A stretch of DNA of 64,000 nt from Rhodococcus sp. SBT000017 (GCF_003688915.1 NZ_REFU01000001.1:248001-312000); one strand, 5' to 3'. Shown: positions 47,305 through 56,870, counted from the stretch's first letter. Program-made: numbers and translations. The notes: generated by a model not told the origin, from the letters alone.

Positions 47305-48375
47305 GTGCCCAGCTCGTACTCACTGCACACCATCATGAAAGGCCTTTTCTCGATGAGGCACAGCTCTCGCTACCTGCTGACCACGTTCGCGGCTGTGGGA
47401 ACCCTTCTACTCACAGCATGCAACGGTGGCTCGAGCGACGTCGTCGGCGGTGAGCCGGACACCGCGAGCGGCCCCGCATTGACTCTGGTGGGTTACGCCG
47501 TCCCCAAGAATGGTTGGGACGCAATCGGTCCGGCTTTCGCCGCAACCGAGGACGGGGACGGAACGGCGATCAACGCAGACTACGGCCCGTCCGGCAACCA
47601 GTCGCGCAAGGTGGCCGACGGTGCCCCCGCCGATATCGTCAACTTCTCGGTGGAGCCCGACATCACCCGTCTGGTGCAGGCAGGCAAGGTCGACGAGAGC
47701 TGGAATCAGAATGCCTACGGCGGAGTGCCGTTCGGCTCCGTGGTGACCGTCGTCGTACGCAAGGGCAACCCCAAGAACATCCGCACCTGGGACGATTTGC
47801 TCGAGCCGGACGTTCAGGTCATCAGCCCCAGCCCACTGAGCTCGGGTTCGGCCAAGTGGAACTTGCTCGCCCCCTACGCGGCGAAGAGCAACGGCGGGCA
47901 GGACAAGCAGGCCGGTCTCGACTTCGTTCGTACCCTCGTCGCCGATCACTTCCCGGTTCAGCCCGAATCCGGCCGCGCCGCAACCGAAGCCTTCCTGCAG
48001 GGACAGGGTGATGCGTTGCTCAGCTACGAGAACGAAGCGCTCCTGATCGAGGAACAGGGACAGGAGGTGGAGCACGTCGACGTTCCTGTCACCTTCCGCA
48101 TCGACAATCCCGTGGCAGTGATCAACGACAGCGCCAATCTCGATCGCGCCAACGCTCTGAACGACTTCCTCTACACCGACGAGGGCCAGAAGATCTGGGC
48201 GGAGGCAGGCTTCCGGCCGACCAACCCGGACATCGCGTCGGAGTACTCCGAGAAGTTCTTCACCCCCGACCAGCTGTACACGATCGATGATCTCGGTGGT
48301 TGGACCCAGGTGGATGCCGACCTGTTCGGCGACAACGGTGCGATCACGACGATCTATCAGGAAAGTACTCGGTAG
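47305..48375 (+). CDS. subI: Sulfate ABC transporter substrate-binding lipoprotein
   Basis: The binding protein captures sulfate or thiosulfate outside the membrane for the CysTWA importer. The frame of 356 codons has a signal peptide (RHSSRYLLTTFAAVGTLLL) and a lipobox LLTAC, so the protein is lipid-anchored. Family segments are DYGPSGNQSRKVADGAPADIV, NPKNIRTWDDLL and SSGSAKWN. GTG 47305 has GGGGAGG 6 bases upstream; ATG 47335 and 47353 would give a more usual signal-peptide length. Product and importer genes are consecutive. Confidence 0.92.
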   Translation: MPSSYSLHTIMKGLFSMRHSSRYLLTTFAAVGTLLLTACNGGSSDVVGGEPDTASGPALTLVGYAVPKNGWDAIGPAFAATEDGDGTAINADYGPSGNQSRKVADGAPADIVNFSVEPDITRLVQAGKVDESWNQNAYGGVPFGSVVTVVVRKGNPKNIRTWDDLLEPDVQVISPSPLSSGSAKWNLLAPYAAKSNGGQDKQAGLDFVRTLVADHFPVQPESGRAATEAFLQGQGDALLSYENEALLIEEQGQEVEHVDVPVTFRIDNPVAVINDSANLDRANALNDFLYTDEGQKIWAEAGFRPTNPDIASEYSEKFFTPDQLYTIDDLGGWTQVDADLFGDNGAITTIYQESTR

Positions 48376-48381
48376 AGATCG

Positions 48382-49275
48382 ATGTCATCTTCGACCACCG
48401 AAGCCGCAGAAGCGGGTTCGACCGTCTCGCCCGGCACGAGACCACGGTTTCGTGCCGGGCGGGAAGGCCGAAAGTTCAGGGGTCCGGGATCTGTGGGCCC
48501 GCTCGGTCTCGGAGTCGCCGTACTGTGGCTCAGCGTGATCGTGCTGCTTCCGTTGGCCGCGTTGACGGTTCAGTCCTTCGACAACGGTCTGGCCGGCTTC
48601 TGGGATGCGGTCACCGTGCCGCGTGCAGTGGCCACGTTCAAGGTGACCCTCCTGGTCTCCGTTGCGGCCGCGGTGATCAATCTGTTCCTGGGCACCCTGA
48701 TCGCGTGGGTCCTGGTGCGGGACGAGTTCCCGGGTAAGCGATTCGTCAACGCCCTGATCGATCTGCCGTTCGCGTTGCCGACCATCGTGGCCAGCCTGGT
48801 GTTGCTCTCTCTCTACGGACCGGCGAGTCCGATCGGACTGGTGTTCAACGCAACCAAGCCTGCGGTGATCGTCGCGCTGCTGTTCGTCACGTTGCCGTTC
48901 GTGGTGCGCGCGGTGCAACCGGTGCTGATCGAACTGGACAAGGACGTCGAGGAGGCGGCAGCGTCGCTCGGCGCGAACAACTGGACCATCTTCCGTCGCA
49001 TCGTCCTGCCGGTGCTGTTGCCCGCCGTGCTGTCGGGCGGCGGTCTCGCGTTCGCCCGCGCGATCGGCGAGTTCGGGTCGGTGGTGCTCATCGGAGGCAA
49101 CATCCCCAACGACACGCAGGTCGCGTCGCAGTACATCCGTGAGCTCATCGAATACGACCGAACCACCGACGCCGCGGCGATTTCCGTGGTGCTGCTGGCG
49201 ATCGCCTTCGCGGTGTTGTTCGTGCTTCGCGTGGCAGGAAATCGCCTGGCTCGCCGTGAGGAGCAGATCTCGTGA
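48382..49275 (+). CDS. cysT: Sulfate ABC transporter permease CysT
   Basis: A 297-residue permease with a charged N-terminus of about 40 residues and six membrane segments. The ABC-coupling EAA loop is visible as EAAASLGANNWTIFRRIVLP. It pairs with CysW to form the channel. ATG 48382 follows subI by 6 bases, and the stop overlaps cysW by 4 bases. Confidence 0.94.
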   Translation: MSSSTTEAAEAGSTVSPGTRPRFRAGREGRKFRGPGSVGPLGLGVAVLWLSVIVLLPLAALTVQSFDNGLAGFWDAVTVPRAVATFKVTLLVSVAAAVINLFLGTLIAWVLVRDEFPGKRFVNALIDLPFALPTIVASLVLLSLYGPASPIGLVFNATKPAVIVALLFVTLPFVVRAVQPVLIELDKDVEEAAASLGANNWTIFRRIVLPVLLPAVLSGGGLAFARAIGEFGSVVLIGGNIPNDTQVASQYIRELIEYDRTTDAAAISVVLLAIAFAVLFVLRVAGNRLARREEQIS

Positions 49276-50072
49276 AAATCGGTCTGCCGATCAAACTGAC
49301 GCTGCGTACCGTCGCTCTGCTGTACCTCGCAGTTCTGGTGCTCTTTCCGCTCGGCGCCATTCTGTTTCGCACGTTCGAGGACGGCGTCGTCGCGTTCTGG
49401 GAGCAGATCACCACACCGGCCGCGCAGTCGGCACTGCAGCTGTCGTTGTTGATCGTCGCGATCGTGGTTCCGATCAACATCGTGTTCGGTGTGGTCACCG
49501 CCCTCGCGCTCGTGCGAGGACGGTTCCGAGGCAAGGGTGTCCTGGAAGCCATCGTGGATCTGCCCTTTGCGGTGTCGCCCATCATCACCGGCGTCGCGCT
49601 GATCCTGCTGTGGGGTGCCAACGGATGGTTCGGCGGGGTCGAAAGCCTCGGCTTCAGGGTCATCTTCGCGCTGCCCGGCATGGTCATCGCGACGATCTTC
49701 GTCACCCTGCCGTTCGTCGTGCGCGAGGTCGAACCAGTGCTCTACGAAATCGGTGAGGAGCAGGAGGAGGCCGCCTCGACGCTCGGTGCGTCGTCGTGGC
49801 AGACGTTCTGGCGCATCACTCTTCCGGCGATCCGGTGGGGCCTCACGTACGGCGTCGTACTCACCGTCGCACGTTCGCTCGGCGAGTTCGGTGCGGTCAT
49901 CATGGTCTCGACCAATCTGCCCGGCATCTCCCAAACGCTCACTCTGCTGGTCAATTCACGGTACGAGGACTTCAATCAACAGGGCGCGTATGCCGCGTCC
50001 ACACTGCTCATGGCGATCGCCGTCGTCGTGCTGTTGTTGATGACGGCCCTCGACAAGAAGAGGACGAAGTAA
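49272..50072 (+). CDS. cysW: Sulfate ABC transporter permease CysW
   Basis: The 266-residue permease has six membrane segments and the EAA loop [21 protein letters not shown], followed by [14 protein letters not shown], typical of sulfate/molybdate permeases. GTG 49272 overlaps cysT; its TAA overlaps the cysA ATG (TAATG), indicating coupled translation. Confidence 0.94.
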   Translation: MKIGLPIKLTLRTVALLYLAVLVLFPLGAILFRTFEDGVVAFWEQITTPAAQSALQLSLLIVAIVVPINIVFGVVTALALVRGRFRGKGVLEAIVDLPFAVSPIITGVALILLWGANGWFGGVESLGFRVIFALPGMVIATIFVTLPFVVREVEPVLYEIGEEQEEAASTLGASSWQTFWRITLPAIRWGLTYGVVLTVARSLGEFGAVIMVSTNLPGISQTLTLLVNSRYEDFNQQGAYAASTLLMAIAVVVLLLMTALDKKRTK

Positions 50073-51127
50073 TGACCGACACATCCCCCGAGATCGAGAT
50101 CTCCGTCGTCGGTGCCAACAAGCACTACGGCGACTTCGCAGCGCTCGACGATGTCAGCATCGACATTCCCAAGGGATCGTTGACGGCGCTGCTCGGGCCC
50201 AGTGGCTCGGGAAAGTCCACGCTGCTGCGCTCCATCGCCGGGCTCGAACAACTCGATTCCGGCCGTGTGGTGCTCGCAGGCCAGGACGTCACGTGGGTCA
50301 GCCCGCAGCGCCGCGAGATCGGATTCGTCTTCCAGCACTACGCCGCGTTCAAGCACCTCACAGTGCGAGACAACGTCGCCTTCGGCCTGCAGATTCGCAA
50401 GCGGCCCAAGGCCGAGATCGCCAAGAAGGTCGACGAGTTGCTCGAGATCGTCGGGCTCGCCGGATTCCAGAGTCGCTACCCGGCGCAGCTGTCCGGTGGC
50501 CAGCGACAGCGCATGGCGTTGGCCCGCGCACTCGCCGTCGACCCGCAGGTGCTGCTGCTCGACGAGCCATTCGGCGCGCTCGACGCCAAGGTGCGTGCCG
50601 ATCTCCGTACGTGGCTGCGTCGACTGCACGACGAGGTCCACGTCACCACCGTGTTGGTGACTCACGATCAGGAGGAGGCGCTCGATGTCGCCGATCGGAT
50701 CGCGGTGCTCAACAAGGGCCGGATCGAGCAGGTCGGCAGCCCGGAGGATCTCTACGATCGCCCGGCCAACAACTTCGTGATGTCGTTCCTGGGTCAGGTC
50801 GCCAAGCTGAACGGACTTCTGGTGCGGCCGCACGACATTCGCGTCGGGCGCGATCCGTCGTTGGCGCAGGCTCAGGCCAGCGGGACGGCCGAATCGGCAG
50901 GCGTGACGCGGGCCGTCGTCGAGCGGGTGGTACACCTCGGCTTCGAGGTGAAGGTCGAAATGAAGAATGCGGCCACCGGTGAACTGTTCGCAGCGCAGAT
51001 CACCCGCGGTGACAGTGAGGCGCTCGGTCTTCGCGAGGGCGAGACGGTGTACGCGCGAGCGACTCGGGTGCCGAAAATTGCGGACGCTAGCGATGCCGAT
51101 GCGATTGCTGGTGCACCGGTTCGCTGA
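50072..51127 (+). CDS. cysA: Sulfate/thiosulfate import ATP-binding protein CysA
   Basis: The 351-residue ATPase has Walker [10 protein letters not shown] (about residues 40-48), the Q-loop FVFQHYAAF, the ABC signature [15 protein letters not shown], Walker [15 protein letters not shown], and the H-loop [10 protein letters not shown], followed by a TOBE domain that binds oxyanions for regulation. It powers SubI-CysTW uptake. Its 3' end overlaps the convergent chelatase gene by 41 bases, and a hairpin covers the stop codon. Confidence 0.95.
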   Translation: MTDTSPEIEISVVGANKHYGDFAALDDVSIDIPKGSLTALLGPSGSGKSTLLRSIAGLEQLDSGRVVLAGQDVTWVSPQRREIGFVFQHYAAFKHLTVRDNVAFGLQIRKRPKAEIAKKVDELLEIVGLAGFQSRYPAQLSGGQRQRMALARALAVDPQVLLLDEPFGALDAKVRADLRTWLRRLHDEVHVTTVLVTHDQEEALDVADRIAVLNKGRIEQVGSPEDLYDRPANNFVMSFLGQVAKLNGLLVRPHDIRVGRDPSLAQAQASGTAESAGVTRAVVERVVHLGFEVKVEMKNAATGELFAAQITRGDSEALGLREGETVYARATRVPKIADASDADAIAGAPVR

Positions 51128-51920
51128 ACCGGTGCGGTAGGACGTTCGGTTCTGTCGACACAGTGCGTGCCACAGGAGTGGAGCCTGCAGAACGACCCAT
51201 TGAGATTGCGGAATCGTAGCGCCGCGACACCAGATCTGCCAGCGCCGGATGCGCTCCGATGACCTCGGCATGCGCCACGTTCGGTAGGCCTGCGACCGAC
51301 GCTTCGATCCTGTCGGTGAGCAGTCCCGGGGCCAGGAACCAGGGTGCAACGACGATGCGGTCGGCTCCCAGTGTGCGCAGCTGTGCGATCGCATCGGTGG
51401 GGGACGGGGAGACCGACGTCGCGAAGCAGGTCACGGCTCCGGCCCAGCCCGTTCCGGCGAGCAGTTTCTGTGCGATCACTCGGGTGCGCTGATTCGCCGG
51501 TGCCACCGAGGAGCCGACGGCTGCCAGGGCGATGCCGACAGTCGAATCGGAGACCGCCACACCGGTATCGACGATCCGATCGCGAACTGCCTCGATGAGG
51601 AGTCGGTCGTCTCCCAGAACGTCGGCCTGCGCTATCGATACGTGCGGGTGTCGCGTCCTCGCTGCGTGCAACAGCTCGGGCAGATCGACTTTCGCGTGAA
51701 AGGCTTTGCCCAGCAACATCGGAACGGCGACGATGCGTCGGTGTCCGGCACCGGCCAGGTCGTCGACCACCTGACCGACGCCGGGCTCGGACAGATCGAG
51801 AAATGCGACGCGGACGTCGAGATCCGGTCGCCGCCGACGCAGAGCGTCGACGGCGCGGTGAATCGTGGCGCTCGAGCGCGGGTCACGGCTGCCGTGGGCA
51901 ACCGCGATCAGTGCGCTCAC
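51087..51920 (-). CDS. Sirohydrochlorin chelatase-like protein (CbiX/SirB family) with repeat-derived tail
   Basis: CbiX/SirB proteins insert Fe or Co into sirohydrochlorin; siroheme is the cofactor of the SirA sulfite reductase of this operon. The 277-residue product has two chelatase-like halves: [20 protein letters not shown] with the metal-site histidine, [17 protein letters not shown], and [17 protein letters not shown]. After RRYDSAIS the normal protein would end; instead [13 protein letters not shown], a copy of the 33-base repeat, leads into about 25 extra residues that run antisense into cysA. GTG 51920 overlaps the cysN stop (GTGA). Confidence 0.85.
   Translation of the reverse strand: MSALIAVAHGSRDPRSSATIHRAVDALRRRRPDLDVRVAFLDLSEPGVGQVVDDLAGAGHRRIVAVPMLLGKAFHAKVDLPELLHAARTRHPHVSIAQADVLGDDRLLIEAVRDRIVDTGVAVSDSTVGIALAAVGSSVAPANQRTRVIAQKLLAGTGWAGAVTCFATSVSPSPTDAIAQLRTLGADRIVVAPWFLAPGLLTDRIEASVAGLPNVAHAEVIGAHPALADLVSRRYDSAISMGRSAGSTPVARTVSTEPNVLPHRFSEPVHQQSHRHR
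51113..51135. terminator. Hairpin over the cysA stop, between convergent operons
   Basis: Ten-base arms GCACCGGTTC (51113-51122) and GAACCGGTGC (51126-51135) surround GCT. It overlaps both the cysA 3' end and the extended chelatase 3' end. No T-run follows. Confidence 0.5.
51173..51198 (-). repeat. Dispersed copy of the GRSAGSTP repeat unit
   Basis: On the minus strand these 26 bases match the 33-base unit at 19739-19837 with one difference (25/26). They are read in the same frame, giving GRSAGSTP, in the C-terminus of the CbiX-like protein. Confidence 0.88.
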
Positions 51921-53221
51921 GCCGGAACTGCCGACCCCAGCTCGACGGCAGCCAGAGCGTTGCCCACGAGCCCGGCAGCCAACGTGTTGCCGCCGGCCGG
52001 ATCGATCAGCAGGAAGCTGCCCGTGTGCCGGTTGACGGCGTAGTCGTCGGCCACGATGGGCTCGGCGACGCGCACGGAAATTCGGCCGATCTCGTTGAGC
52101 TCCAACGACTCGGGGCCTTCTTGCGCAGTGAGCTCCTGCTCGTCGAACCGTTCGATCAGTGTCCCGACGATGGCCTGGGTGGTGCGAGTGCCGTGCTTGA
52201 GCAACAGGCGAGCGCCCGGGCGAAGCGGTTTCTCGGCGAGCCAGCACACGGTGGCCTCGAAGTCGCCGATCGGCTCGGGTGCGTCCTGCGGTGAGGCGAT
52301 GGTGTCGCCGCGGGAGACGTCGACGTCGTCGGCGAGGACGAGGGTGACGCTGCGTCCGGCATGGGCGGTACGCAATTCTCCGTCGGCGGTGTCGATGCGT
52401 TCGACCGTCGTTCGGGTACCGGAGGGCAGGATGACGACCTCGTCGCCGACGTCGACGGAGCCCGCCGCGACCTGGCCTGCATATCCGCGATAGTCCGGGA
52501 ACTCCGCGGTGCGCGGCCGGATCACGTACTGCACGGGGAATCGCAGACCGACCCGGTGCGGTTCGGCGTCGACCGGGACCGACTCGAGGTGCTCGATGAG
52601 GGTTGGACCGTCGTAGTACGGGGTCTTGTCGGACTTCACCGCGACGTTGTCGCCGTGCAGTGCGGACACCGGGATCTCGATGACGTCCTCGCTGGACCAG
52701 CCGAGGGAGGAGGTCAGTGAGTTGAACTCGGCCGAGATCTCGGCGAACACCGTTGCGGGGTCCTCGACCAGATCGATCTTGTTGACCGCGAGTACCAGGC
52801 GCGGAACGCCGAGCAGAGCGAGAACCGCTGCGTGCCTGCGGGTCTGAGTGATGACACCCTTGCGGGCATCGACCAGGAGAATCACGAGCTGAGCCGTCGA
52901 CGCGCCGGAGACGGTGTTGCGGGTGTACTGCACGTGGCCGGGGGTATCGGCCAGTACGAACGAGCGGTGCGGCGTCGCGAAGTATCGGTATGCGACGTCG
53001 ATGGTGATGCCCTGTTCACGCTCGGCGCGCAGGCCGTCGACCAGCAGGGACAGGTCCGGTGTGGCCAGTCCCTTGTCCACCGAAGCCCGAGTGACGGCAT
53101 CGATCTGGTCTGCCAGAACCGATTTGGTGTCGTACAACAGCCGTCCGACGAGGGTCGACTTGCCGTCGTCGACGCTACCCGCGGTGGCGAGGCGAAGGAG
53201 CTGAGTTCCTGTGCTGCTCAT
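51917..53221 (-). CDS. cysN: Sulfate adenylyltransferase subunit 1 (GTPase)
   Basis: CysN is the GTPase that drives ATP sulfurylase, making adenosine phosphosulfate. The 434-residue product has P-loop GSVDDGKSTLVGRLLYD near the N-terminus, EREQGITIDVAYRYF, DTPGHVQYTRN and NKIDLV, then translation-factor-like domains II and III. No APS kinase (CysC) domain is fused, in contrast to mycobacterial CysNC, which fits direct APS reduction by the neighbouring CysH. ATG 53221 overlaps the cysD stop by one base. Confidence 0.95.
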   Translation of the reverse strand: MSSTGTQLLRLATAGSVDDGKSTLVGRLLYDTKSVLADQIDAVTRASVDKGLATPDLSLLVDGLRAEREQGITIDVAYRYFATPHRSFVLADTPGHVQYTRNTVSGASTAQLVILLVDARKGVITQTRRHAAVLALLGVPRLVLAVNKIDLVEDPATVFAEISAEFNSLTSSLGWSSEDVIEIPVSALHGDNVAVKSDKTPYYDGPTLIEHLESVPVDAEPHRVGLRFPVQYVIRPRTAEFPDYRGYAGQVAAGSVDVGDEVVILPSGTRTTVERIDTADGELRTAHAGRSVTLVLADDVDVSRGDTIASPQDAPEPIGDFEATVCWLAEKPLRPGARLLLKHGTRTTQAIVGTLIERFDEQELTAQEGPESLELNEIGRISVRVAEPIVADDYAVNRHTGSFLLIDPAGGNTLAAGLVGNALAAVELGSAVPA

Positions 53222-54165
53222 CAGAAGTATCCTTCTCGTTTGCGATCTTCCATTGCAGCCTCGGAGACGCGGTCGTCGCCGCGAGTGGCTCCGCGTTCGG
53301 TGAGCCGGGACGCGGCGACCTCGGCGAGGATTGCTTGGTTGTCGGCGGCCTCGGACAGCACGGCACCGGTGGTGGATCCGTCGCCGACGGTGCGGTACCG
53401 CACCGACCGGGTCTGCAGCTCTTCGTTCTCGGCCGGTCCGCCCCACACTCCGGGGGTCATCCACATGCCGTCGCGCTGGTAGACGGGGCGCTGGTGGGCG
53501 TAGTAGATGCTCGCCAGTTCCACGTCGTCGCGGGCGATGTAGCGCCAGATGTCGAGTTCGGTGAAGTTGCTGAGCGGGAACACCCGCACCTGCTCGCCGG
53601 GGGAATGCTTGCCGTTGTACAGGTTCCACAGTTCGGGTCGCTGCTTCTTGGGCTCCCACTGGCCGAAGGCGTTGCGGAGCGAGAAGATTCGCTCCTTGGC
53701 GCGGGCTCGTTCCTCGTCGCGTCGGGCACCGCCGAAGACGGCGTCGAACCGATTCTCGGCGATCGCGTCGAGGAGGGGCACGGTCTGCAGCGGGTTGCGG
53801 ATGCCGTCGGGACGCTCGGTGAGGCGTCCGTCGGCGAGGTACTCCTCGACGCTGGCCACGTGCAGGCGCAGGTTGTACTTGGCGACCACGTGATCGCGGA
53901 AGTCCAGCACCTCCTGCAGGTTGTGACCGGTGTCGACGTGGAGCAGCGCGAACGGCAGGGGAGCGGGCCAGAACGCCTTGATCGCCAGGTGCAGCAGGAC
54001 GGTCGAGTCCTTGCCGCCGGAGAACAGGATGACGGGGCGCTCGAACTCGCCCGCCACCTCGCGGAAGATGTGGATGGCCTCGGATTCGAGTGCGTCGAGG
54101 GTGTCGAACCGATCTGCGTCGAGATGGGTTCGACCGACGGTGGCCGAGGTGAGGTCGAGTGTCAT
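53221..54165 (-). CDS. cysD: Sulfate adenylyltransferase subunit 2
   Basis: CysD is the catalytic ATP sulfurylase subunit (PP-loop family). The 314-residue product has VILFSGGKDSTVLLHLA near residue 45, LLHVDTGHNLQEVLDFRD, VFGGARRDEERARAKERIFS, and a C-terminal RKREGYF, which is the family end. ATG 54165 overlaps the cysH stop (ATGA). Confidence 0.96.
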   Translation of the reverse strand: MTLDLTSATVGRTHLDADRFDTLDALESEAIHIFREVAGEFERPVILFSGGKDSTVLLHLAIKAFWPAPLPFALLHVDTGHNLQEVLDFRDHVVAKYNLRLHVASVEEYLADGRLTERPDGIRNPLQTVPLLDAIAENRFDAVFGGARRDEERARAKERIFSLRNAFGQWEPKKQRPELWNLYNGKHSPGEQVRVFPLSNFTELDIWRYIARDDVELASIYYAHQRPVYQRDGMWMTPGVWGGPAENEELQTRSVRYRTVGDGSTTGAVLSEAADNQAILAEVAASRLTERGATRGDDRVSEAAMEDRKREGYF

Positions 54166-54872
54166 GAGGCGTGCAACCCACATTCGGTCTTGGCCTTGCC
54201 GGCCCAACGACCGCTACGCGGGTCGGCTCCGGGGGCAGGTTTGACGGTGCACGGTGCGCACCCGATGGACGGATATCCCTCGTCGACGAGGGGATTGACC
54301 AGAATCGAATGTTCGTCGATGTAGGCCTGCATCTGCTCGTCCGACCACGGTGCGATCGGGTTGATCTTGACCAGGCCGAAGGCGTCGTCGAACGAAATGA
54401 GCGGGGCGTTGGCACGGGTGGGTGCTTCGACTCGCCGGATACCGGTGACCCAGGCGCTGTAGTTCGCCAGTTCCTTCTTCAGGGGTGCAACCTTGCGCAT
54501 CGCGCAGCACCGGTTGGGCTCGCGGGCGAACAGGTCCTTGCCCTCGATCGAATCCTGTTCCGCAACGGTCTTCTCGGCGCGGGCGTTGACGACGTGCACG
54601 CCGTAGACGGCCTCGACGGCGTCGCGCGTTCCGATGGTCTCGGCGAAGTGGTAGCCGGTGTCGAGGAACAGCACGTCCACACCGGGGTGAACCTGCGCGG
54701 CGAGGTGAACGAGAACCCCGTCCTGCATGTTGGAGGCAACGATGAAGTCGTTACCGAAGTTGTCCTCGGTCCACTGCAACAGCTCCAGTGGGCTCGCCTC
54801 GTCGAGTTCGCGGGCACCGCGCTCGGCGATGTCCTTCAATTCCTCTACCGTCAAATTCAGCCTGGTACTCAT
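54162..54872 (-). CDS. cysH: Adenosine 5'-phosphosulfate reductase
   Basis: CysH reduces APS to sulfite with thioredoxin. The 236-residue product has the PP-loop region and the cysteine pairs that bind a 4Fe-4S cluster in assimilatory APS reductases: RCCAMRKV and YPSIGCAPCT. The C-terminal ECGLH carries the catalytic cysteine. ATG 54872 overlaps the sirA stop (ATGA). Confidence 0.95.
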   Translation of the reverse strand: MSTRLNLTVEELKDIAERGARELDEASPLELLQWTEDNFGNDFIVASNMQDGVLVHLAAQVHPGVDVLFLDTGYHFAETIGTRDAVEAVYGVHVVNARAEKTVAEQDSIEGKDLFAREPNRCCAMRKVAPLKKELANYSAWVTGIRRVEAPTRANAPLISFDDAFGLVKINPIAPWSDEQMQAYIDEHSILVNPLVDEGYPSIGCAPCTVKPAPGADPRSGRWAGKAKTECGLHAS

Positions 54873-56587
54873 CGCAAATCCGCCTCGTCTGCTCGCACGG
54901 CCCATTGAGCGAACCGTTCGCCGTCCTCGCGGTGCTTGTCGAAATTGCGCACCACTCTGTCGATGTAATCTCCCAGCTCGGAGCTGTTGACCTTGTGCTG
55001 GCGCAACTTTCGGCCGAAGGCACTGTCCAGTCCGAGGCTGCCTCCGAGATGAACCTGGAAACCCTCGATCTGATTCCCGGCCCCGTCGTCGACCAGCAGA
55101 CCCTTGAAGCCGATGTCTGCGATCTGCGACCGCGCGCACGAGTTGGGGCAGCCGTTGATGTTGATCGTGATCGGAACGTCGAGCCGACTGTTGATGTCGG
55201 ACAAGCGCTCTTCGAGCTCCGGTACTAGAACCTGTGAACGCTTGCGGGTTTCGGCGAACGAGAGCTTGCAGAACTCGATGCCGCTGCATGCCATCAGGTT
55301 CTTGCGCCAGTGCGAGGGCCGGGCAGGGAGGCCCAGCGCATCGAGGTCGGAGATCAGCTGCTCGAGCGTCTCGTCCGGAACATCGAGGACGATCAGCTTC
55401 TGGTACGGCGTGAACCGCACGCGATCCGACCCGGCCTTCTCGGCGGCGTCGGCGACGGCAGCGAGGATGGTGCCGGAGACGCGGCCCGCGATGGGTGCCA
55501 CGCCGACGGCGTTGAGCCCGTTCTTGAGCTTCTGGATCCCGACGTGATCGCGGGGCCGAGCGGGCTTCTCGGGGGCCGGACCGTCGATGAGCTTGCGGTG
55601 CAGGTACTCGTCCTCGAGGACCTGGCGGAACTTCTCGATGCCCCAGTCCTTGATGAGAAACTTCAGGCGCGCCTTGGTGCGAAGCCGACGGTAGCCGTAG
55701 TCACGGAAGATCGAGACGACGCCTTCCCACACGTCCGGCACCTCTTCGAGAGGAATCCAGACGCCGACCCGCTGCGCCAGCATGGGGTTGGTGGACAGTC
55801 CGCCGCCGACCCAGAGGTCGAGGCCGGGGCCGTGTTCGGGATGGTTCACACCGATGAAGGCGCAATCGTTGACCTCGTGCACCACGTCCTGCAGGCCCGA
55901 GATCGCCGTCTTGAACTTACGCGGCAGATTGGAGTACTCGGGCTTGCCGATGTAGCGCTCGACGATCTCGTCGATGGCGGACGTGGGATCGAGAATCTCG
56001 TCGACGGCCTCGCCCGCGAGCGGGGACCCGAGCACCACGCGGGGGCAGTCGCCGCACGCTTCGGTGGTCTTCAGGCCGACTGCTTCGATCCGACGCCAGA
56101 TCTCGGGGACGTTCTCCACCTCGATCCAGTGGAACTGCACGTTCTCCCGATCGGAGAGGTCGGCGGTGTCGCGGCCGAAGTCCTGGGAAATGCCTGCGAG
56201 GACGCGCAACTGCTCCAGGTTCAGTGCTCCCGCGTCGCAGCGGATGCGCATCATGAAGTACTTGGCTTCGAGCAGGTCGATGTTGTCGTCACCGGTGAAG
56301 GTGCCGTCGTAGCCCTGTTCGCGCTGGGTGTACAGACCCCACCATCGGAAACGGCCGCGAAGATCGCCCTTGTCGATGCTGTCGAAACCCTGCTTGGAGT
56401 AGATGTTCTCGATGCGGGCTCGCACGTTGAGCGGGTTGTCGTCCTTCTTGGACTGCTCGTTGGCGTTCAGTGGCTCCCGGTACCCCAGTGCCCACTGCCC
56501 CTCGGCCCGGCGCTTGGTCGGCCGCGGCGTGCGCTCCCGTGGTGTGACGGAGGCAGTGTCGGTGGTCGCGTCGCTGGTCGACGACAT
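54869..56587 (-). CDS. sirA: Ferredoxin-dependent assimilatory sulfite reductase
   Basis: SirA reduces sulfite to sulfide with siroheme and a 4Fe-4S cluster. The 572-residue product contains nitrite/sulfite reductase segments YFMMRIRCDAGAL, TTEACGDCPRVV, and the cluster cysteines CSGIEFCKLSFAET and NGCPNSCARSQIADIG. ATG 56587 has AGGAG 7 bases upstream. It heads a tightly overlapped operon with cysH, cysD, cysN and the chelatase gene, the M. tuberculosis Rv2391-Rv2393 order plus cysDN. Upstream lies a cysteine-bearing leader ORF that probably regulates it. Confidence 0.93.
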   Translation of the reverse strand: MSSTSDATTDTASVTPRERTPRPTKRRAEGQWALGYREPLNANEQSKKDDNPLNVRARIENIYSKQGFDSIDKGDLRGRFRWWGLYTQREQGYDGTFTGDDNIDLLEAKYFMMRIRCDAGALNLEQLRVLAGISQDFGRDTADLSDRENVQFHWIEVENVPEIWRRIEAVGLKTTEACGDCPRVVLGSPLAGEAVDEILDPTSAIDEIVERYIGKPEYSNLPRKFKTAISGLQDVVHEVNDCAFIGVNHPEHGPGLDLWVGGGLSTNPMLAQRVGVWIPLEEVPDVWEGVVSIFRDYGYRRLRTKARLKFLIKDWGIEKFRQVLEDEYLHRKLIDGPAPEKPARPRDHVGIQKLKNGLNAVGVAPIAGRVSGTILAAVADAAEKAGSDRVRFTPYQKLIVLDVPDETLEQLISDLDALGLPARPSHWRKNLMACSGIEFCKLSFAETRKRSQVLVPELEERLSDINSRLDVPITININGCPNSCARSQIADIGFKGLLVDDGAGNQIEGFQVHLGGSLGLDSAFGRKLRQHKVNSSELGDYIDRVVRNFDKHREDGERFAQWAVRADEADLR

Positions 56588-56703
56588 GCATTGCTCCTGC
56601 ATCTTTGTGCTGGCCGGTTCCCAGGACGGGAGCGCAGGCAATTGCGCTCTCGACGACAGTGGGAAACCGGTGGATCGAATGGACGTGCTCGAAGGAGGGC
56701 TGG

Positions 56704-56796
56704 TCAGCAGCCGGTCGTGTGTCGACACGACGCGCTGCAGACACGGCCGAGATCGACATGGCGGCGCGCCACGAGTCGAATTCCTGAGTCGGTCAC
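56704..56796 (-). CDS. Leaderless short ORF with cysteines, leader peptide of sirA operon
   Basis: A 30-codon ORF begins at GTG 56796, 7 bases after CACAAT (-10 box on the minus strand, 56804-56809), so it should be leaderless. It contains ARRHVDLGRVCSASCRH and ends TTGC before TGA. The RRHVDL-x-RV-x-S-x-x-C pattern recurs in short leader ORFs before sulfur genes of actinobacteria. It lies 116 bases before sirA and probably reads cysteine supply to control the operon. The intervening 56588-56703 holds no other gene. Confidence 0.72.
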   Translation of the reverse strand: MTDSGIRLVARRHVDLGRVCSASCRHTTGC

Positions 56797-56842
56797 GGGA
56801 GCCATTGTGCCACGTCATCGGGGCGACGGACGACCGCGGCGG

Positions 56843-56870
56843 CTATTTACCCCGATTTCGGGGTAAATAG
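56843..56870. promoter_or_regulatory. Perfect 13-base palindrome between sirA leader and hemW
   Basis: Arms CTATTTACCCCGA (56843-56855) and TCGGGGTAAATAG (56858-56870) are exact complements around TT. It sits in the divergent promoter region, 47 bases upstream of the sirA leader GTG and 53 bases before hemW GTG 56924. Its length, AT-rich ends and lack of a T-run favour a dimeric-regulator operator over a terminator. The regulator is unknown. Confidence 0.75.
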
